Shown here: positions 29,535 through 38,704 of the stretch, piece by piece | Layout: each line of letters starts with the position of its first letter | Position numbering within the stretch: the first letter of the stretch is position 1 | NCBI RefSeq assembly: GCF_029167375.1 | Contig: NZ_JARFTP010000018.1 | Location: 1 to 64,000, forward strand | Length of the DNA: 64,000 nucleotides | Origin: Tsukamurella sp. 8F | GTDB taxonomy: Bacteria; Actinomycetota; Actinomycetes; Mycobacteriales; Mycobacteriaceae | Direction: 5' to 3' | Notes under the pieces: model-generated | The model's database searches: none | The model's input: only the letters and a program-made list of their open reading frames with translations | What the model was told of the DNA's origin: nothing | Program-made: the position numbers and the translations under genes

Positions 29535-31745
29535 TCAAGGGAGGGCCGGAGCAGAATCTCCGAGCGAGACCACGGCACCGTCCGAGACCCGGTAGCCGAG
29601 CGCGCAATACCGGTCCACCAGGTCCGCATCGTGGCTGATCACGACGATGCCGATGCCGTCGGCGCGGGCCAGCTCGGTGAGACACGTCATCACCTGCTCA
29701 GCCGCCGCATAGTCGAGCGCCGAGGTCACCTCGTCGCACAGCAATACGCGCGGGCGCGCCGCGAGTGCCCGGGCGACGGACGCACGCTGCCGCTGCCCGC
29801 CGGACAGCTCGTTCGGTGACCGCGCGGCGAGGTCCGGTTCGAGGCCGACGCGGGCGAGCAGGGCGGTCACGGCATCGTCGCCTGAGGGCGCACCGGCCAG
29901 CATCGCGACCCGCGCGATCGACGCGCCGACGGTGCGCCGGGGCTGCAGGCTCGCGAGCGGATCCTGCGGGATCACCTGGATCAGCCGCCGGACCGCGGCC
30001 GGCCGCCGGGCGGACAGCACCTTGCCGTCGAGCTCGATGCGCCCGGCGACCGTGGTCCCGTCGGCGAAGCCCGCGAGGGCGCGCGCGAGCGTCGTCTTGC
30101 CGGCGCCCGACTCGCCCACCAACGCCGTGAGCACCCCCGCCGGAACATCGAGATCGGCGTCGGCCACCACGGCCGCGCGCCGGCGCCGGACCGTCAGCCC
30201 CCGCGCGGTCAGCACCGCGTCCCCGGGCGCCGCGTCACGCGCGGGTGCGTAGTCGGCCCGCCCCGAGCGGGACGCCCCGGTCACGTCGACGACGCCGTCC
30301 GCATGCAGCGCGAGATAGTCGACGTCGTGGCCGGACACGACCACGGTTCGGCCCGCATCCGCGCGGGAGCGCAAGAGCGCGACCAGCGCGTCGGCGCGGG
30401 CGCGGTCGAGCCCCGCGAAGGGCTCGTCGAGGAGCAGCACCGGGGTGTCGCGGCCGACCGCCCGGGCGACGGCGACGCGCCGCCGTTCGCCGCCCGACAA
30501 CTCGCCTGCGCGGCGCTCGAACGCGGCCTCGGGCACGCCGAGCGTCGCGGCCGCCTCGGCCGCGAGCGGCGCGGCGAGCAGACTCCGAACCCGCGTCGCG
30601 ACGGGCAGCGCGAGCCCGGCGTCCTGGCCGACCAGCGTCACGCGCGTGCGGCGCAGCCGGCGGAGTTCGGTCCCCGCCAGCGCCAGCGGCGCACCGCCCC
30701 CGACGGCCACCTCTCCGCGCAGGCAGTCCACCTGCGGCGCGACCTCGCCGACGAGCGCCGAGAGCAGCAGCGTCTTGCCCGAGCCCGAAGGCCCGGTGAG
30801 CAGCGTGACGGTGGCAGGCTCGGCGTCGAGGTCGTATCGGCGCTCGACGCCGTCGGGCGTACGCAGACACAGGTCCGCCACGTGTACGCCGGATTCGGCG
30901 GCGTCCACGGCCTCGGACGACGCCGGCAGCGGGGCGGACGTGCGGCGACGCGGGGCCGCCCGGCGAACGACGAGGAGCCGCACCGCCACGGTGATCCCGA
31001 CGATTCCGGCCACCGGCGCCACCGCGGCCCACGGGTTGAGTCCCAGGCCCGCGCCGACCGCCGACCGCGTCATCGATGCCCAGTTCACATCGCCGAGCGC
31101 GCCCGTTAACCCCAGGAAGACCGCTGTGCTGACCATGTAGACGCACGAGACGAATCGGATCACGAACTGCTCGAGCGCGGTGTCACGGAGGTTGGGTGCG
31201 ACCTCGCGCCACGCGAGCCCCCACATCGACTCACCGTTGTTCACCGCCACCTCGACGTAGCCGGTGTGGGCCAGGCCGTCCGCGGCGGCATGGAACACGA
31301 CGACGCAGTAGGGCGTGCCGAACAACAGCGCCACCAGTGCGAAACCGATGAGATGCAGGTCCGGGAAAGCCACTAGCAGGACCAGCATCCCGAGCACGGG
31401 CGGCAACAGGATGATCACCGTCGCGACCGCCGAGACGACCGAGCCGAGGCGCGGACGCAGCGCGGCGACCACGCCGACCAGCAGCGAGACACCGGTGAGG
31501 ACCACGGCGAGCACGAGGCACAGGGCCGTGATACCGGCGCCGCCCACCAGGAATCGGGAGAGCACGTCGCGCCCGAGCTCGTCGCCGCCGAGTGGCGCTC
31601 CCGGCCCGGGTGGGCCGAAGGGCTCGGTCACGGGCAGCGACGGGTCGTGGGGCGCGAGCAGCGGCGCCACCAGAACGAGCCCGAGGAGCGTCAGGCAGAC
31701 GACGCGGGCGACGATCCGGGCCAGTGAGCTCCGGCGGTCCCTCAT
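29535..31745 (-). CDS. Triple-domain fusion: DppC-type permease with two ABC ATPases
   Basis: A 736-residue protein that fuses three usually separate subunits of an oligopeptide/nickel-type importer. Residues 1-265 are a DppC/NikC-type permease (PLGGDELGRDVLSRFL motif and about six helices). The first ATPase domain (about 285-480) has Walker A GPSGSGKT, signature LSGGERRR, Walker B LLLDEPFAGLD. The second (about 515-725) has GESGAGKT, LSGGQRQR and LLCDEVTSALD with Val in place of Pro. Start ATG 31745 overlaps the permease stop by four bases (ATGA). Together with the permease and binding protein upstream it forms a complete importer. A peptide, nickel or metal-metallophore complex are all possible; the neighbourhood favours a metallophore. 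Confidence 0.88.
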   Translation of the reverse strand: MRDRRSSLARIVARVVCLTLLGLVLVAPLLAPHDPSLPVTEPFGPPGPGAPLGGDELGRDVLSRFLVGGAGITALCLVLAVVLTGVSLLVGVVAALRPRLGSVVSAVATVIILLPPVLGMLVLLVAFPDLHLIGFALVALLFGTPYCVVVFHAAADGLAHTGYVEVAVNNGESMWGLAWREVAPNLRDTALEQFVIRFVSCVYMVSTAVFLGLTGALGDVNWASMTRSAVGAGLGLNPWAAVAPVAGIVGITVAVRLLVVRRAAPRRRTSAPLPASSEAVDAAESGVHVADLCLRTPDGVERRYDLDAEPATVTLLTGPSGSGKTLLLSALVGEVAPQVDCLRGEVAVGGGAPLALAGTELRRLRRTRVTLVGQDAGLALPVATRVRSLLAAPLAAEAAATLGVPEAAFERRAGELSGGERRRVAVARAVGRDTPVLLLDEPFAGLDRARADALVALLRSRADAGRTVVVSGHDVDYLALHADGVVDVTGASRSGRADYAPARDAAPGDAVLTARGLTVRRRRAAVVADADLDVPAGVLTALVGESGAGKTTLARALAGFADGTTVAGRIELDGKVLSARRPAAVRRLIQVIPQDPLASLQPRRTVGASIARVAMLAGAPSGDDAVTALLARVGLEPDLAARSPNELSGGQRQRASVARALAARPRVLLCDEVTSALDYAAAEQVMTCLTELARADGIGIVVISHDADLVDRYCALGYRVSDGAVVSLGDSAPALP

Positions 31746-32686
31746 ATGCGCCTCCCTCGATTGCCCCACGCGCGCAGCAGATCGGCACCGATCAAGGCGA
31801 GCGTCATCACGGCGGCCATGAGGAGGACGACGGTGGCGGCGAGCGCCGCGTCCCGGTCGCTGATCGCGCCGGACAGCACCGACCCGAGGCCGGGATAGTT
31901 GAAGAGGGTCTCGACGACGACGGTCCCGCCGAGCAGCGGGCTGAACGACACTGCGAGGGCCGCGGCGACGGTGGGCGCGGCGGCGGGAGCGAGGTGGCGC
32001 GTGAGGATCTCCGTCGGCGTTGCCCCGTCGAGGCGCGCGGCGCGCGCTCCCGGAAGGGCGTCCGCCTCGGCCAGCGCCGCGGCGACCACGCCGACGTTGC
32101 GAGCCGCGACCGGCAGAGCGAGCGCCAGCATCGGCAGCACCAGCATCGATGCCGACGCCGGCCCACCGCCCGGGCCGGGCACGGTGACCGTCGGGAGCCA
32201 GGCGAGCCAGACCCCGAACACGAGCGTGAGGGCCACACCGAGGGCGAATTCGGGGATCGCGAGGAAGAGCCCGGTGAGGACGTCGACGCCGCGCGCGACC
32301 GGACCCCCGGGCCGTGCGTGGGCGAGCAGCCCGCCCGCAAGCGCGAGCACGGTGCCGAGCGCCATCGCGCCGACGGCCAGCAGCAGCGTCGCCGGGACCC
32401 GGCGCCCGACGACGTCGGCGATCGGCTCACCTTGGTGGCTGACGCCGAAGTCCCCCCGCAGGACCCTGCCCAGCCACACGGCACACTGCACCGGCCACGC
32501 CCGGTCGACGCCCAGGGCGTGCGCGGTCGCCGCCGCGTCCGAGGCCGAGACGTCCCGGCCGACAAGTTGCCCCACACCGTCGCCGGGCAGCATGCTGAGC
32601 AGCCAGAAGGTGAGCACCACGACGACCAGGAGCGTCGCGATCCGTAGCGCCAGCGACCGCCCGATCGCGACCGCGGCGCCGCTCAC
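31742..32686 (-). CDS. DppB/NikB-type ABC permease
   Basis: A 314-residue inner-membrane permease of the oligopeptide/nickel family, with an N-terminal helix (RIATLLVVVVLTFWLLSMLPGD), the family's periplasmic loop, four to five more helices and the EAA-type loop near GARAARLDGATPTEILTRHLAPA, where it contacts the ATPases. It overlaps both neighbours by four bases, so binding protein, this permease and the fused permease-ATPase form one operon. Confidence 0.9.
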   Translation of the reverse strand: MSGAAVAIGRSLALRIATLLVVVVLTFWLLSMLPGDGVGQLVGRDVSASDAAATAHALGVDRAWPVQCAVWLGRVLRGDFGVSHQGEPIADVVGRRVPATLLLAVGAMALGTVLALAGGLLAHARPGGPVARGVDVLTGLFLAIPEFALGVALTLVFGVWLAWLPTVTVPGPGGGPASASMLVLPMLALALPVAARNVGVVAAALAEADALPGARAARLDGATPTEILTRHLAPAAAPTVAAALAVSFSPLLGGTVVVETLFNYPGLGSVLSGAISDRDAALAATVVLLMAAVMTLALIGADLLRAWGNRGRRI

Positions 32687-34236
32687 GACGAGAGCCAGAC
32701 CTTCTCGAGCTGCACGCGGCCGTAGCCGGTGATGGTGGGCACGCCGTGCACGTTCGCCTTGGTGACGTCCACTCCGTCGGCTAGCCCCCAGGACACGTAC
32801 GGGCCCCGTTCGAACTCGATCTGCTGCAGCTTCTCGAACGCGGCGTCCTGCTCCTGGCCGTGGCCGTGCGCGAGCAGGTCCGCGTACGTCCGGTCGTATT
32901 CGGGATCGTTGAACTTCGTCTCGTTCGCCGACGATGTGGATGCGAGGATCTTGCCCGCGTAGAACACGATCGAGTCGTTCGTCCCCCAGCTGACGGTCAT
33001 GAGGGACGCCTGCGGAGTCTTCCAGTACTTGTCGTAGAAGACGGACGGCTCCTGCGCGCTGACGTCGATCTGCAGCCCGATGTCGCGGAGCTGGGTCGCC
33101 GCCAGCCGCGCGGACGCCACCTCGCCGAACGTCTCGTCCTTGGTGTACAGGGTGTACCGCTTGGAAGTGTCGAACTTCGCCTCGGCCAGCAGCCGCTTCG
33201 CGTCCTCGACATCGCGTCGACGCACCAGCGAGTGGTCCAGCTTCGGATCACGCACGCCCAGTACGTCGTTCGCGGCGGCACCCCAGCCCGAGTAGACCTG
33301 CTTGACCATGGCATCGCGGTCTATGCCTTTCGCGACCGCCTGGCGGACACGCGGATCGGCGAACGGTCCGTCGGACGCACGCATCGCGAGCATGACATTG
33401 GTGTCGTCCCGCCGCCGGACGACGGCCAGGTCCTTGCGGCCTGCCACCGCACGTCCGGCGAGCGGCCCCACCGCGCTGGCGAGATCGATCTGACCCGAGG
33501 TGACGGCGTTGGCGAGAGCCTGGGTGTCGGCGAACGGCGTGACGGTGATCGCGTCCACGTAAGGGCGCCCGCCGTACCATTGGTCGTTCGCCCGCAGCCG
33601 CGCGGTGCCATCCGTGTAGGACTCGAGGACGAAGGGGCCGGTACCGGGCGAATCGGTGATGAGGCCGGGCGAACCCTCCTTCATCACGAACGTCATGAAC
33701 CGCAGCAGCAGTGGGAGCTGGCTGTTCGGTGTCTTGGAGACCAGCTTCACCGCGTGCGGCCCGGCCACCTGGATGTCGTCGGGCTCGACGGGAACCTTCC
33801 AGTCGCCGCCGGGCTTGCCGTGTAGGCGGCGCAGGGAGAAGACGACGTCCTCGGGACGCACCGGGCTGCCGTCGTGGAAGACGGCACCATCGGCGATGGT
33901 GAAGGTCCACTCCCGCTGAGTCGGGTCCGACACCCAGGACTTCGCGAGGCGCGGCGCGACAGGCTCGCTCTCCGCGGGAACCGTGAGGGGGTCGAATACC
34001 AGCGAATGGATGAGGTTGTCACTGTCGTTGCGCAGCAACATGTGTGGATCCCGCTGCTGCTTCGACGCGGTCCCGACCGCGCCCACACGTAGCGTGCCTC
34101 CGCGGCGCGGCGGCCCGGCCTGGGTCGACCCCGAGGGCGTGCCGGAGCCGCCGGCTCCGCAGGCGGCGAGCGCCACCAGTCCCGCCGTGGAGGCCATCGC
34201 CCCCAGTGCACCACGCCGTGTCAGTTCGATACTCAT
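32683..34236 (-). CDS. Substrate-binding lipoprotein, Opp/Nik family (SBP_bac_5), first system
   Basis: A 517-residue extracytoplasmic binding protein. The N-terminus has twin arginines (TRRGALGAMASTAGLV) followed by a lipobox ending at Cys26 (LAAC), so it is a lipoprotein probably exported by Tat. The mature part has typical SBP_bac_5 segments: FDPLTVPAESEPVAPRLAKSW, REWTFTIADGAVFHDGSPV and FADPRVRQAVAKGIDRDAMV. The family binds peptides, nickel chelates, opines and metallophores; the ligand cannot be read from sequence. Starts the minus-strand operon divergent from a second binding-protein gene. Confidence 0.9.
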   Translation of the reverse strand: MSIELTRRGALGAMASTAGLVALAACGAGGSGTPSGSTQAGPPRRGGTLRVGAVGTASKQQRDPHMLLRNDSDNLIHSLVFDPLTVPAESEPVAPRLAKSWVSDPTQREWTFTIADGAVFHDGSPVRPEDVVFSLRRLHGKPGGDWKVPVEPDDIQVAGPHAVKLVSKTPNSQLPLLLRFMTFVMKEGSPGLITDSPGTGPFVLESYTDGTARLRANDQWYGGRPYVDAITVTPFADTQALANAVTSGQIDLASAVGPLAGRAVAGRKDLAVVRRRDDTNVMLAMRASDGPFADPRVRQAVAKGIDRDAMVKQVYSGWGAAANDVLGVRDPKLDHSLVRRRDVEDAKRLLAEAKFDTSKRYTLYTKDETFGEVASARLAATQLRDIGLQIDVSAQEPSVFYDKYWKTPQASLMTVSWGTNDSIVFYAGKILASTSSANETKFNDPEYDRTYADLLAHGHGQEQDAAFEKLQQIEFERGPYVSWGLADGVDVTKANVHGVPTITGYGRVQLEKVWLSS

Positions 34237-34291
34237 CGCTAATCCTCGGATCCGCTCGTGGGCCGCTCCGGCCCCGGCGCCACCGTAGCAG

Positions 34292-34310
34292 CATGGTTAG
34301 CCTCACCATC
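34292..34310. promoter_or_regulatory. IdeR/DtxR-like box in the divergent transporter promoter
   Basis: CATGGTTAGCCTCACCATC matches the iron-box consensus TTAGGTTAGSCTAACCTAA at 12 of 19 positions, but at 12 of 13 in the core, and has its own perfect ATGGT/ACCAT arms. It is 56 bases upstream of the minus-strand binding-protein gene. Confidence 0.5.
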
Positions 34311-34359
34311 AGTGACGGAACGCGCCCTCACTGTGCGAGCGGCCACATATCAGTCAAAT

Positions 34360-34374
34360 TGCTAATGATTATCG
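34360..34374. promoter_or_regulatory. Fur/Zur-family 7-1-7 box candidate
   Basis: TGCTAATGATTATCG differs at only two positions from the 7-1-7 Fur-family consensus TGATAATNATTATCA and also resembles actinobacterial Zur boxes. It lies 20 bases before the GTG of the plus-strand binding-protein gene in a short AT-rich patch, where a bound repressor would block transcription. Confidence 0.6.
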
Positions 34375-34394
34375 TTTGCGATAGTTTTTCTGGC

Positions 34395-36002
34395 GTGCCG
34401 AACCGACTCCGCCTCCTCGTCCCCATCGCGCTCGCCTCGCTTCTAGCGGTGTCGGCTTGCGACACAGCACGTTCCCCACACGGGCCCACGGATACCTTCA
34501 CGGTGATCGACACCGAGGAACTGGGCGGCCTTTCGCCGTTGCTCGGCCACGGCGACAACGGTGAGTCGAAGATCTACGAGGGCCTGTACCGGGTGCAGGA
34601 GGGGCAGGACGACCGGATCCCCGATGCCGTCCCGGTATTGGCGGTCGACGCGCCGGAACCCGTCGGCGGGGACCTGGCCCACTGGAGGGTGCACACGCGC
34701 ACCGGCGTCACCTTCTCCGATGGGACTCCCTTCGGACCCGCGGACGTCGCGGCCACCTACAACGCCGTCGTCGACCCCGCCTTCGCATCGCCGATCGCCG
34801 CGCAGTTCGACTTCATCGAGTCGGTCCAGCAGAGCGGCCCCGACACGGTCGACTTCCACCTCACCGGGCCGTACGGCGATGTGCCGCACCGTCTCTTCCT
34901 ATCGATCGCGCCCGCGCGCTACTTCCGCGAGAAGGTGCCGGCGGACCGCTCGCCGCTCGCAGACCACCCGATCGGCACGGGCCCCTACGTGCTCGAATCG
35001 CTGCGTCCCGACCAACTGGTGCTTCGGGCACGTGCAGATCACCGCGACGGCACGCCCGCCGTGAAGCGGTTCGTGGTGCGCCGCACCGACGACGACCGCG
35101 CCCGCGCCGCGCAACTGCGCGCCAGCGCCGACGGCACCCGTCTCCCAGCCGAGCTCGCAGGCGCCGTCGCCAAGGACGGCTACCGCACAGTGACCGCGAA
35201 ATCCGGTGACTGGCTAGGGATCACACTGCCTAGCGGGAACCGGGTCGCCGGAGACCCGGCCGTGCGACTCGCCCTGAACCTCGCCGTCGACCGGCAAGCG
35301 ATGGTGCGCGACATCCTGCACGGCGGGGGCACGCCCGTCTCGACGCTGGTCACATCGCGATACGGCGCCGCCTACGACCGCGCGTCCGAGTTCCCCTTCG
35401 ACCCCGCGCAGTCCGAGCGCACTCTCGAAGCAGCCGGATGGCGGAAGGGCCCCGACGGGATACGCGCCAAAGACGGTGTGCGAGCCGCCTTCCCTGTTGC
35501 GTACTACCCCACCGAGGTCGTCCGCCGCGACCTGACGATGGCGACCGTCGCCGCCGCCCAACGGGTCGGCGTCGAACTCGAACCCGTGCCGGTCGAGAAG
35601 TCGACGATGACGGCGTCATACCTCACCAAGACGTCGTTCCTGCTCGGCGGAGGAGGCCAGCCCTACACGCTCGACTCGCAGCTGTATCCGAAGCTGCACT
35701 CGAAGTACGCGGCACCCGGCGTGGGGTCCAAGTGGGACAACGTCTCCGACTACACCGACCGCGACGTCGACCGGGCGCTGGACGCCGCCCGTGTCGAGAC
35801 GGACCCGGCCGAGCGGAACGCCCTCTACCGCGAGGTCCAGGTCGCCTACCGCAGAAACCCCGGCCTGCTCGCCCTGGTATCGGAGAACCACACCTATGTG
35901 CTGCGCCCCGGCGGATGGAAGGTCGGGCCGACCGCCCTCGAACCGCACACGCACGGTGTGGCATGGGGGCCGTGGTACTCACTCAGCCGGTGGACGCGGT
36001 GA
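34395..36002 (+). CDS. Substrate-binding lipoprotein, Opp/Nik family, second system
   Basis: A 535-residue lipoprotein of the SBP_bac_5 family. From GTG 34395 there is a basic start, a hydrophobic stretch and a lipobox ending at Cys22 (AVSAC); the frame is open upstream but that part lacks any signal and crosses the control boxes. No good Shine-Dalgarno sequence precedes the GTG, so the message may be nearly leaderless. Mature-domain marks include HWRVHTRTGVTFSDGTPF, IGTGPYVLE and RLALNLAVDRQAMVRDILHGG. First gene of a five-gene importer operon whose last genes lead directly to the metallophore biosynthesis operon. Ligand unknown; a metal-chelate is inferred from regulation and context. Confidence 0.9.
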   Translation: MPNRLRLLVPIALASLLAVSACDTARSPHGPTDTFTVIDTEELGGLSPLLGHGDNGESKIYEGLYRVQEGQDDRIPDAVPVLAVDAPEPVGGDLAHWRVHTRTGVTFSDGTPFGPADVAATYNAVVDPAFASPIAAQFDFIESVQQSGPDTVDFHLTGPYGDVPHRLFLSIAPARYFREKVPADRSPLADHPIGTGPYVLESLRPDQLVLRARADHRDGTPAVKRFVVRRTDDDRARAAQLRASADGTRLPAELAGAVAKDGYRTVTAKSGDWLGITLPSGNRVAGDPAVRLALNLAVDRQAMVRDILHGGGTPVSTLVTSRYGAAYDRASEFPFDPAQSERTLEAAGWRKGPDGIRAKDGVRAAFPVAYYPTEVVRRDLTMATVAAAQRVGVELEPVPVEKSTMTASYLTKTSFLLGGGGQPYTLDSQLYPKLHSKYAAPGVGSKWDNVSDYTDRDVDRALDAARVETDPAERNALYREVQVAYRRNPGLLALVSENHTYVLRPGGWKVGPTALEPHTHGVAWGPWYSLSRWTR

Positions 36003-36988
36003 CCCTGTCTCCCACGGTCGCCCGTGTCGCGCGACTGACCCGCCGCCGGCTGGCCTTCGCGCTGCCGCTCGTGGTCGCGATATCCGCCGTGACATTCGCG
36101 CTGGCATGGGCGAGCCCGTTCGACCCGGTGGACGGCTATCTCGGTGATCGCGGCGACGGCTATACCGACGTCCAGCGCGAGGAGCTGCGCACACGACTAG
36201 GTCTCGACGAGGGCTGGGCGAGCGCCTGGTGGCACTGGCTCGGTGGGCTGCTGCACGGCGACCTCGGGTTCTCCCGCGCATATCACGAGCCCGTGACTCA
36301 GGTCCTCTCGGAGCGCTTCGGCTGGTCGATGCTGCTCGGCGTCGCCGGCGGTGGCGTGGCGATCGTCGTCGCGCTCGTCCTCGGCATCGCCGCGGGTATC
36401 GATCGCGGCGGGCCCGTCGATCGGGCTATCGGTGCGGTCGCCGTGCTGCTGCAGTCGCTGCCACCGTTCGTCCTGCCTCTCGGCTCTATACTGCTGATAT
36501 CGACTGTGGGCCTGACTCTTCCGGTATCCGGTGTATCGGAACCGGGTGCGGACCCAACGGTGGCGTCCGCTGCGGGCCACCTCGTGGTGCCCGCACTGGC
36601 GCTCGGCCTCTCGCAGACCCCGTGGCTGATCCAGGGATTGCGGGAATCCATGGTGCGCGCCGCGTCCACCGATGCGGTGGCCGGCGCCCGCGCCCGCGGA
36701 CTGCCGCGGCGCGCGATCGAGTTCGGCCACGTGCTACCCGCGGCGATCGCCCCGTTCCTGGCTCTGGCCGGCGGCCGGATGCCGGAGCTGCTGGTCGGCG
36801 CCACGGTCGTCGAGACCGTCTTCGCCTGGCCGGGCCTGGGCGAGGCTACTGTGGAATCGGCACGCGCGCTGGACTTCCCGATGCTCGCCGTCATAGCCGT
36901 GTCATCGACAGCGGTCGTGCTGATGGGCAATCTCGCCGCCGACGCCGCGGCGGTCGCCATCGACCCGAGGATCGCGGACGATGGCTGA
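35999..36988 (+). CDS. DppB/NikB-type ABC permease, second system
   Basis: A 329-residue permease. GTG 35999 overlaps the binding-protein stop by four bases; the longer frame to the left only mirrors that gene. N-terminal helix (RLAFALPLVVAISAVTFALAW), a DVQREELRTRLGLDE loop typical of DppB, and the GARARGLPRRAIEFGHVLP loop for ATPase contact. Followed by its DppC partner with an eight-base overlap. Confidence 0.9.
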   Translation: MTLSPTVARVARLTRRRLAFALPLVVAISAVTFALAWASPFDPVDGYLGDRGDGYTDVQREELRTRLGLDEGWASAWWHWLGGLLHGDLGFSRAYHEPVTQVLSERFGWSMLLGVAGGGVAIVVALVLGIAAGIDRGGPVDRAIGAVAVLLQSLPPFVLPLGSILLISTVGLTLPVSGVSEPGADPTVASAAGHLVVPALALGLSQTPWLIQGLRESMVRAASTDAVAGARARGLPRRAIEFGHVLPAAIAPFLALAGGRMPELLVGATVVETVFAWPGLGEATVESARALDFPMLAVIAVSSTAVVLMGNLAADAAAVAIDPRIADDG

Positions 36989-37865
36989 GCTCTCCACCCC
37001 ACGCCGCTTCTCCGTGCCCGTCGTCGTGCAGCGCTTGCGGCCTGCACCCACGGCGGCGCTGCTGGTGCTGTTCGTCCTCGCGCTGTTCGCGACGCTCGGA
37101 CCCGCACTCACGTCCGCCGACGAATCACTCGTCGACTTCGCCTCTGCGGGAACGGCTCCCAGCGGCGCGCATCCGTTCGGAACCGACGGCACGGGCCGCG
37201 ATCTGTTGGCGATGGTGGCCGTCGCGATGCGGGTCTCACTGGGAATCGCCCTGGTAACGGCCGCCGTATCGACGGTCGTCGGCGTCGTCGTGGGCCTGAT
37301 CGCCGGGCTGCTCGGCGGCTGGTGGGACCGGATCGTGATGCGCATCGCCGACGCCTTCACGGCACTCCCGAGCCTGCTGCTGTCCATCCTCATAGTGGCG
37401 ATGTTCTCCGGATCGGTGCCTGCGATCATCGTCTCGCTGGTGCTCACCCACTGGACGGCCGTCGCCCGCGTGGTCCGCACCGAGGTGCTGCCCCTGCGCG
37501 ACGCCGAGTTCGTGCAGGCGGCGCGGCTCGCAGGGGTGCCCAGCCACCGTATCGCCCGGATCCACCTCCTGCCGGTGGTCGCCGGACAGGCCGCTGTAGG
37601 TGCGGTATTCCTTGTAGCCCACGCGATCTGGCACGAGTCGACGCTCTCCTTCCTCGGGCTGGGACTACCGGCACACCGCGCCTCCCTGGGCACCCTGCTC
37701 TCGGACGCCCAGGAGGCGCTGCTCCTCGGCCAGTGGTGGCGACTGCTGTTCCCGGCCGGGGCGATAATCGCGGCCACGCTCGCGCTCGCGGTGCTCGGCC
37801 GTGCGGGCGCCTCCGGCACCGCGCGAGGAGACCGTGGTGGCGCAGCCGCTGGGAGTCACGCATGA
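36981..37865 (+). CDS. DppC/NikC-type ABC permease, second system
   Basis: A 294-residue permease starting at ATG 36981. It has the DppC hallmark HPFGTDGTGRDLLAMV before the membrane core, the EAA-type loop FVQAARLAGVPSHRIARIHLLP and the HESTLSFLGLGLP segment. It pairs with the preceding permease to form the channel and overlaps the ATPase gene by four bases. Confidence 0.92.
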   Translation: MAELSTPRRFSVPVVVQRLRPAPTAALLVLFVLALFATLGPALTSADESLVDFASAGTAPSGAHPFGTDGTGRDLLAMVAVAMRVSLGIALVTAAVSTVVGVVVGLIAGLLGGWWDRIVMRIADAFTALPSLLLSILIVAMFSGSVPAIIVSLVLTHWTAVARVVRTEVLPLRDAEFVQAARLAGVPSHRIARIHLLPVVAGQAAVGAVFLVAHAIWHESTLSFLGLGLPAHRASLGTLLSDAQEALLLGQWWRLLFPAGAIIAATLALAVLGRAGASGTARGDRGGAAAGSHA

Positions 37866-38704
37866 CCACGCCCACGACCCTCGATGTCTCGGGTCTCACC
37901 GTACGGATCCCGCTGCGCCGCGGCGGTACGGTCCACGCCGTCACGGATGCCTATCTCACCGCCTCGGCGGGCCGACTCCACTTCCTGGTCGGCGGGTCCG
38001 GCTCGGGGAAGTCGACGCTGATGTCGACCATAACGGGGCTACTCCCCCGCTCGGCCGTCGTGTCCGGGAACGTATCGGTGACCGACGAATCGGGGACGGT
38101 CCTCACCGGCCCGGAGCTCTGGCAGCGGCGCGGGCGCACCGTCGGCGTCGTGCCGCAGTCGGCCATGACCTGCTTCACCCCCGTCCGCCGCCTCGGTCCA
38201 CAGCTCGCCGAGACGGCGAGGTACGCCCGCGGTGAGCGCTCCCCGGCCGAGCTGCTCGACCTCGTCGAGCTCGATCGCTCCGCCCTCCGGCGGTATCCGC
38301 ACGAGCTCTCCGGAGGCATGGCCCAGCGGGCGGCGATCGCGGCTGCCCTGGCCGGCGACCCACAGGTGATCATCGCCGACGAGCCGACGTCGGCGCTCGA
38401 TCCGGAGCTGTCGACGTCCGTCGTCTCGCTACTGAGCGACCTCGCCGGTACCGGTCGCATCGTCATTGCTGCGACCCACGACCTGGCGTGCATCACCGGT
38501 GACACCGCAGACATATCGGTCATGTGTGCGTCGCGGGTGGTCGAATCCGGTCCGGCACGCCGCGTGCTGGACCGGCCTCGGCACGAGTACACCCGTGACC
38601 TGCTCGCGGCGCTGCCCGAGAACGGGCTCACGCCGCTTCCCCACCCACTACCCGATCTCGTCGACCTCCCCGACGACTACCGCTACGGAGACACCATCGT
38701 ATGA
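37862..38704 (+). CDS. ABC transporter ATPase (DppD/NikD-like), second system
   Basis: A 280-residue ATP-binding subunit with Walker A GGSGSGKST (about 43-51), Q-loop in VVPQSAMTCF, signature LSGGMAQR, Walker B VIIADEPTSALD and the switch His in ATHDL. The C-terminus (HEYTRDLLAALPENG) is that of the Opp/Nik ATPase family, although the usual Cys-rich motif is absent. Coupled by four-base overlaps to the genes on both sides. Confidence 0.92.
   Translation: MTTPTTLDVSGLTVRIPLRRGGTVHAVTDAYLTASAGRLHFLVGGSGSGKSTLMSTITGLLPRSAVVSGNVSVTDESGTVLTGPELWQRRGRTVGVVPQSAMTCFTPVRRLGPQLAETARYARGERSPAELLDLVELDRSALRRYPHELSGGMAQRAAIAAALAGDPQVIIADEPTSALDPELSTSVVSLLSDLAGTGRIVIAATHDLACITGDTADISVMCASRVVESGPARRVLDRPRHEYTRDLLAALPENGLTPLPHPLPDLVDLPDDYRYGDTIV

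Noticed and set aside
34044-34394. Upstream extension of the second binding protein
   Set aside because: It would cross the Fur-like and IdeR-like boxes and hide the lipoprotein signal; GTG 34395 gives a normal signal peptide.
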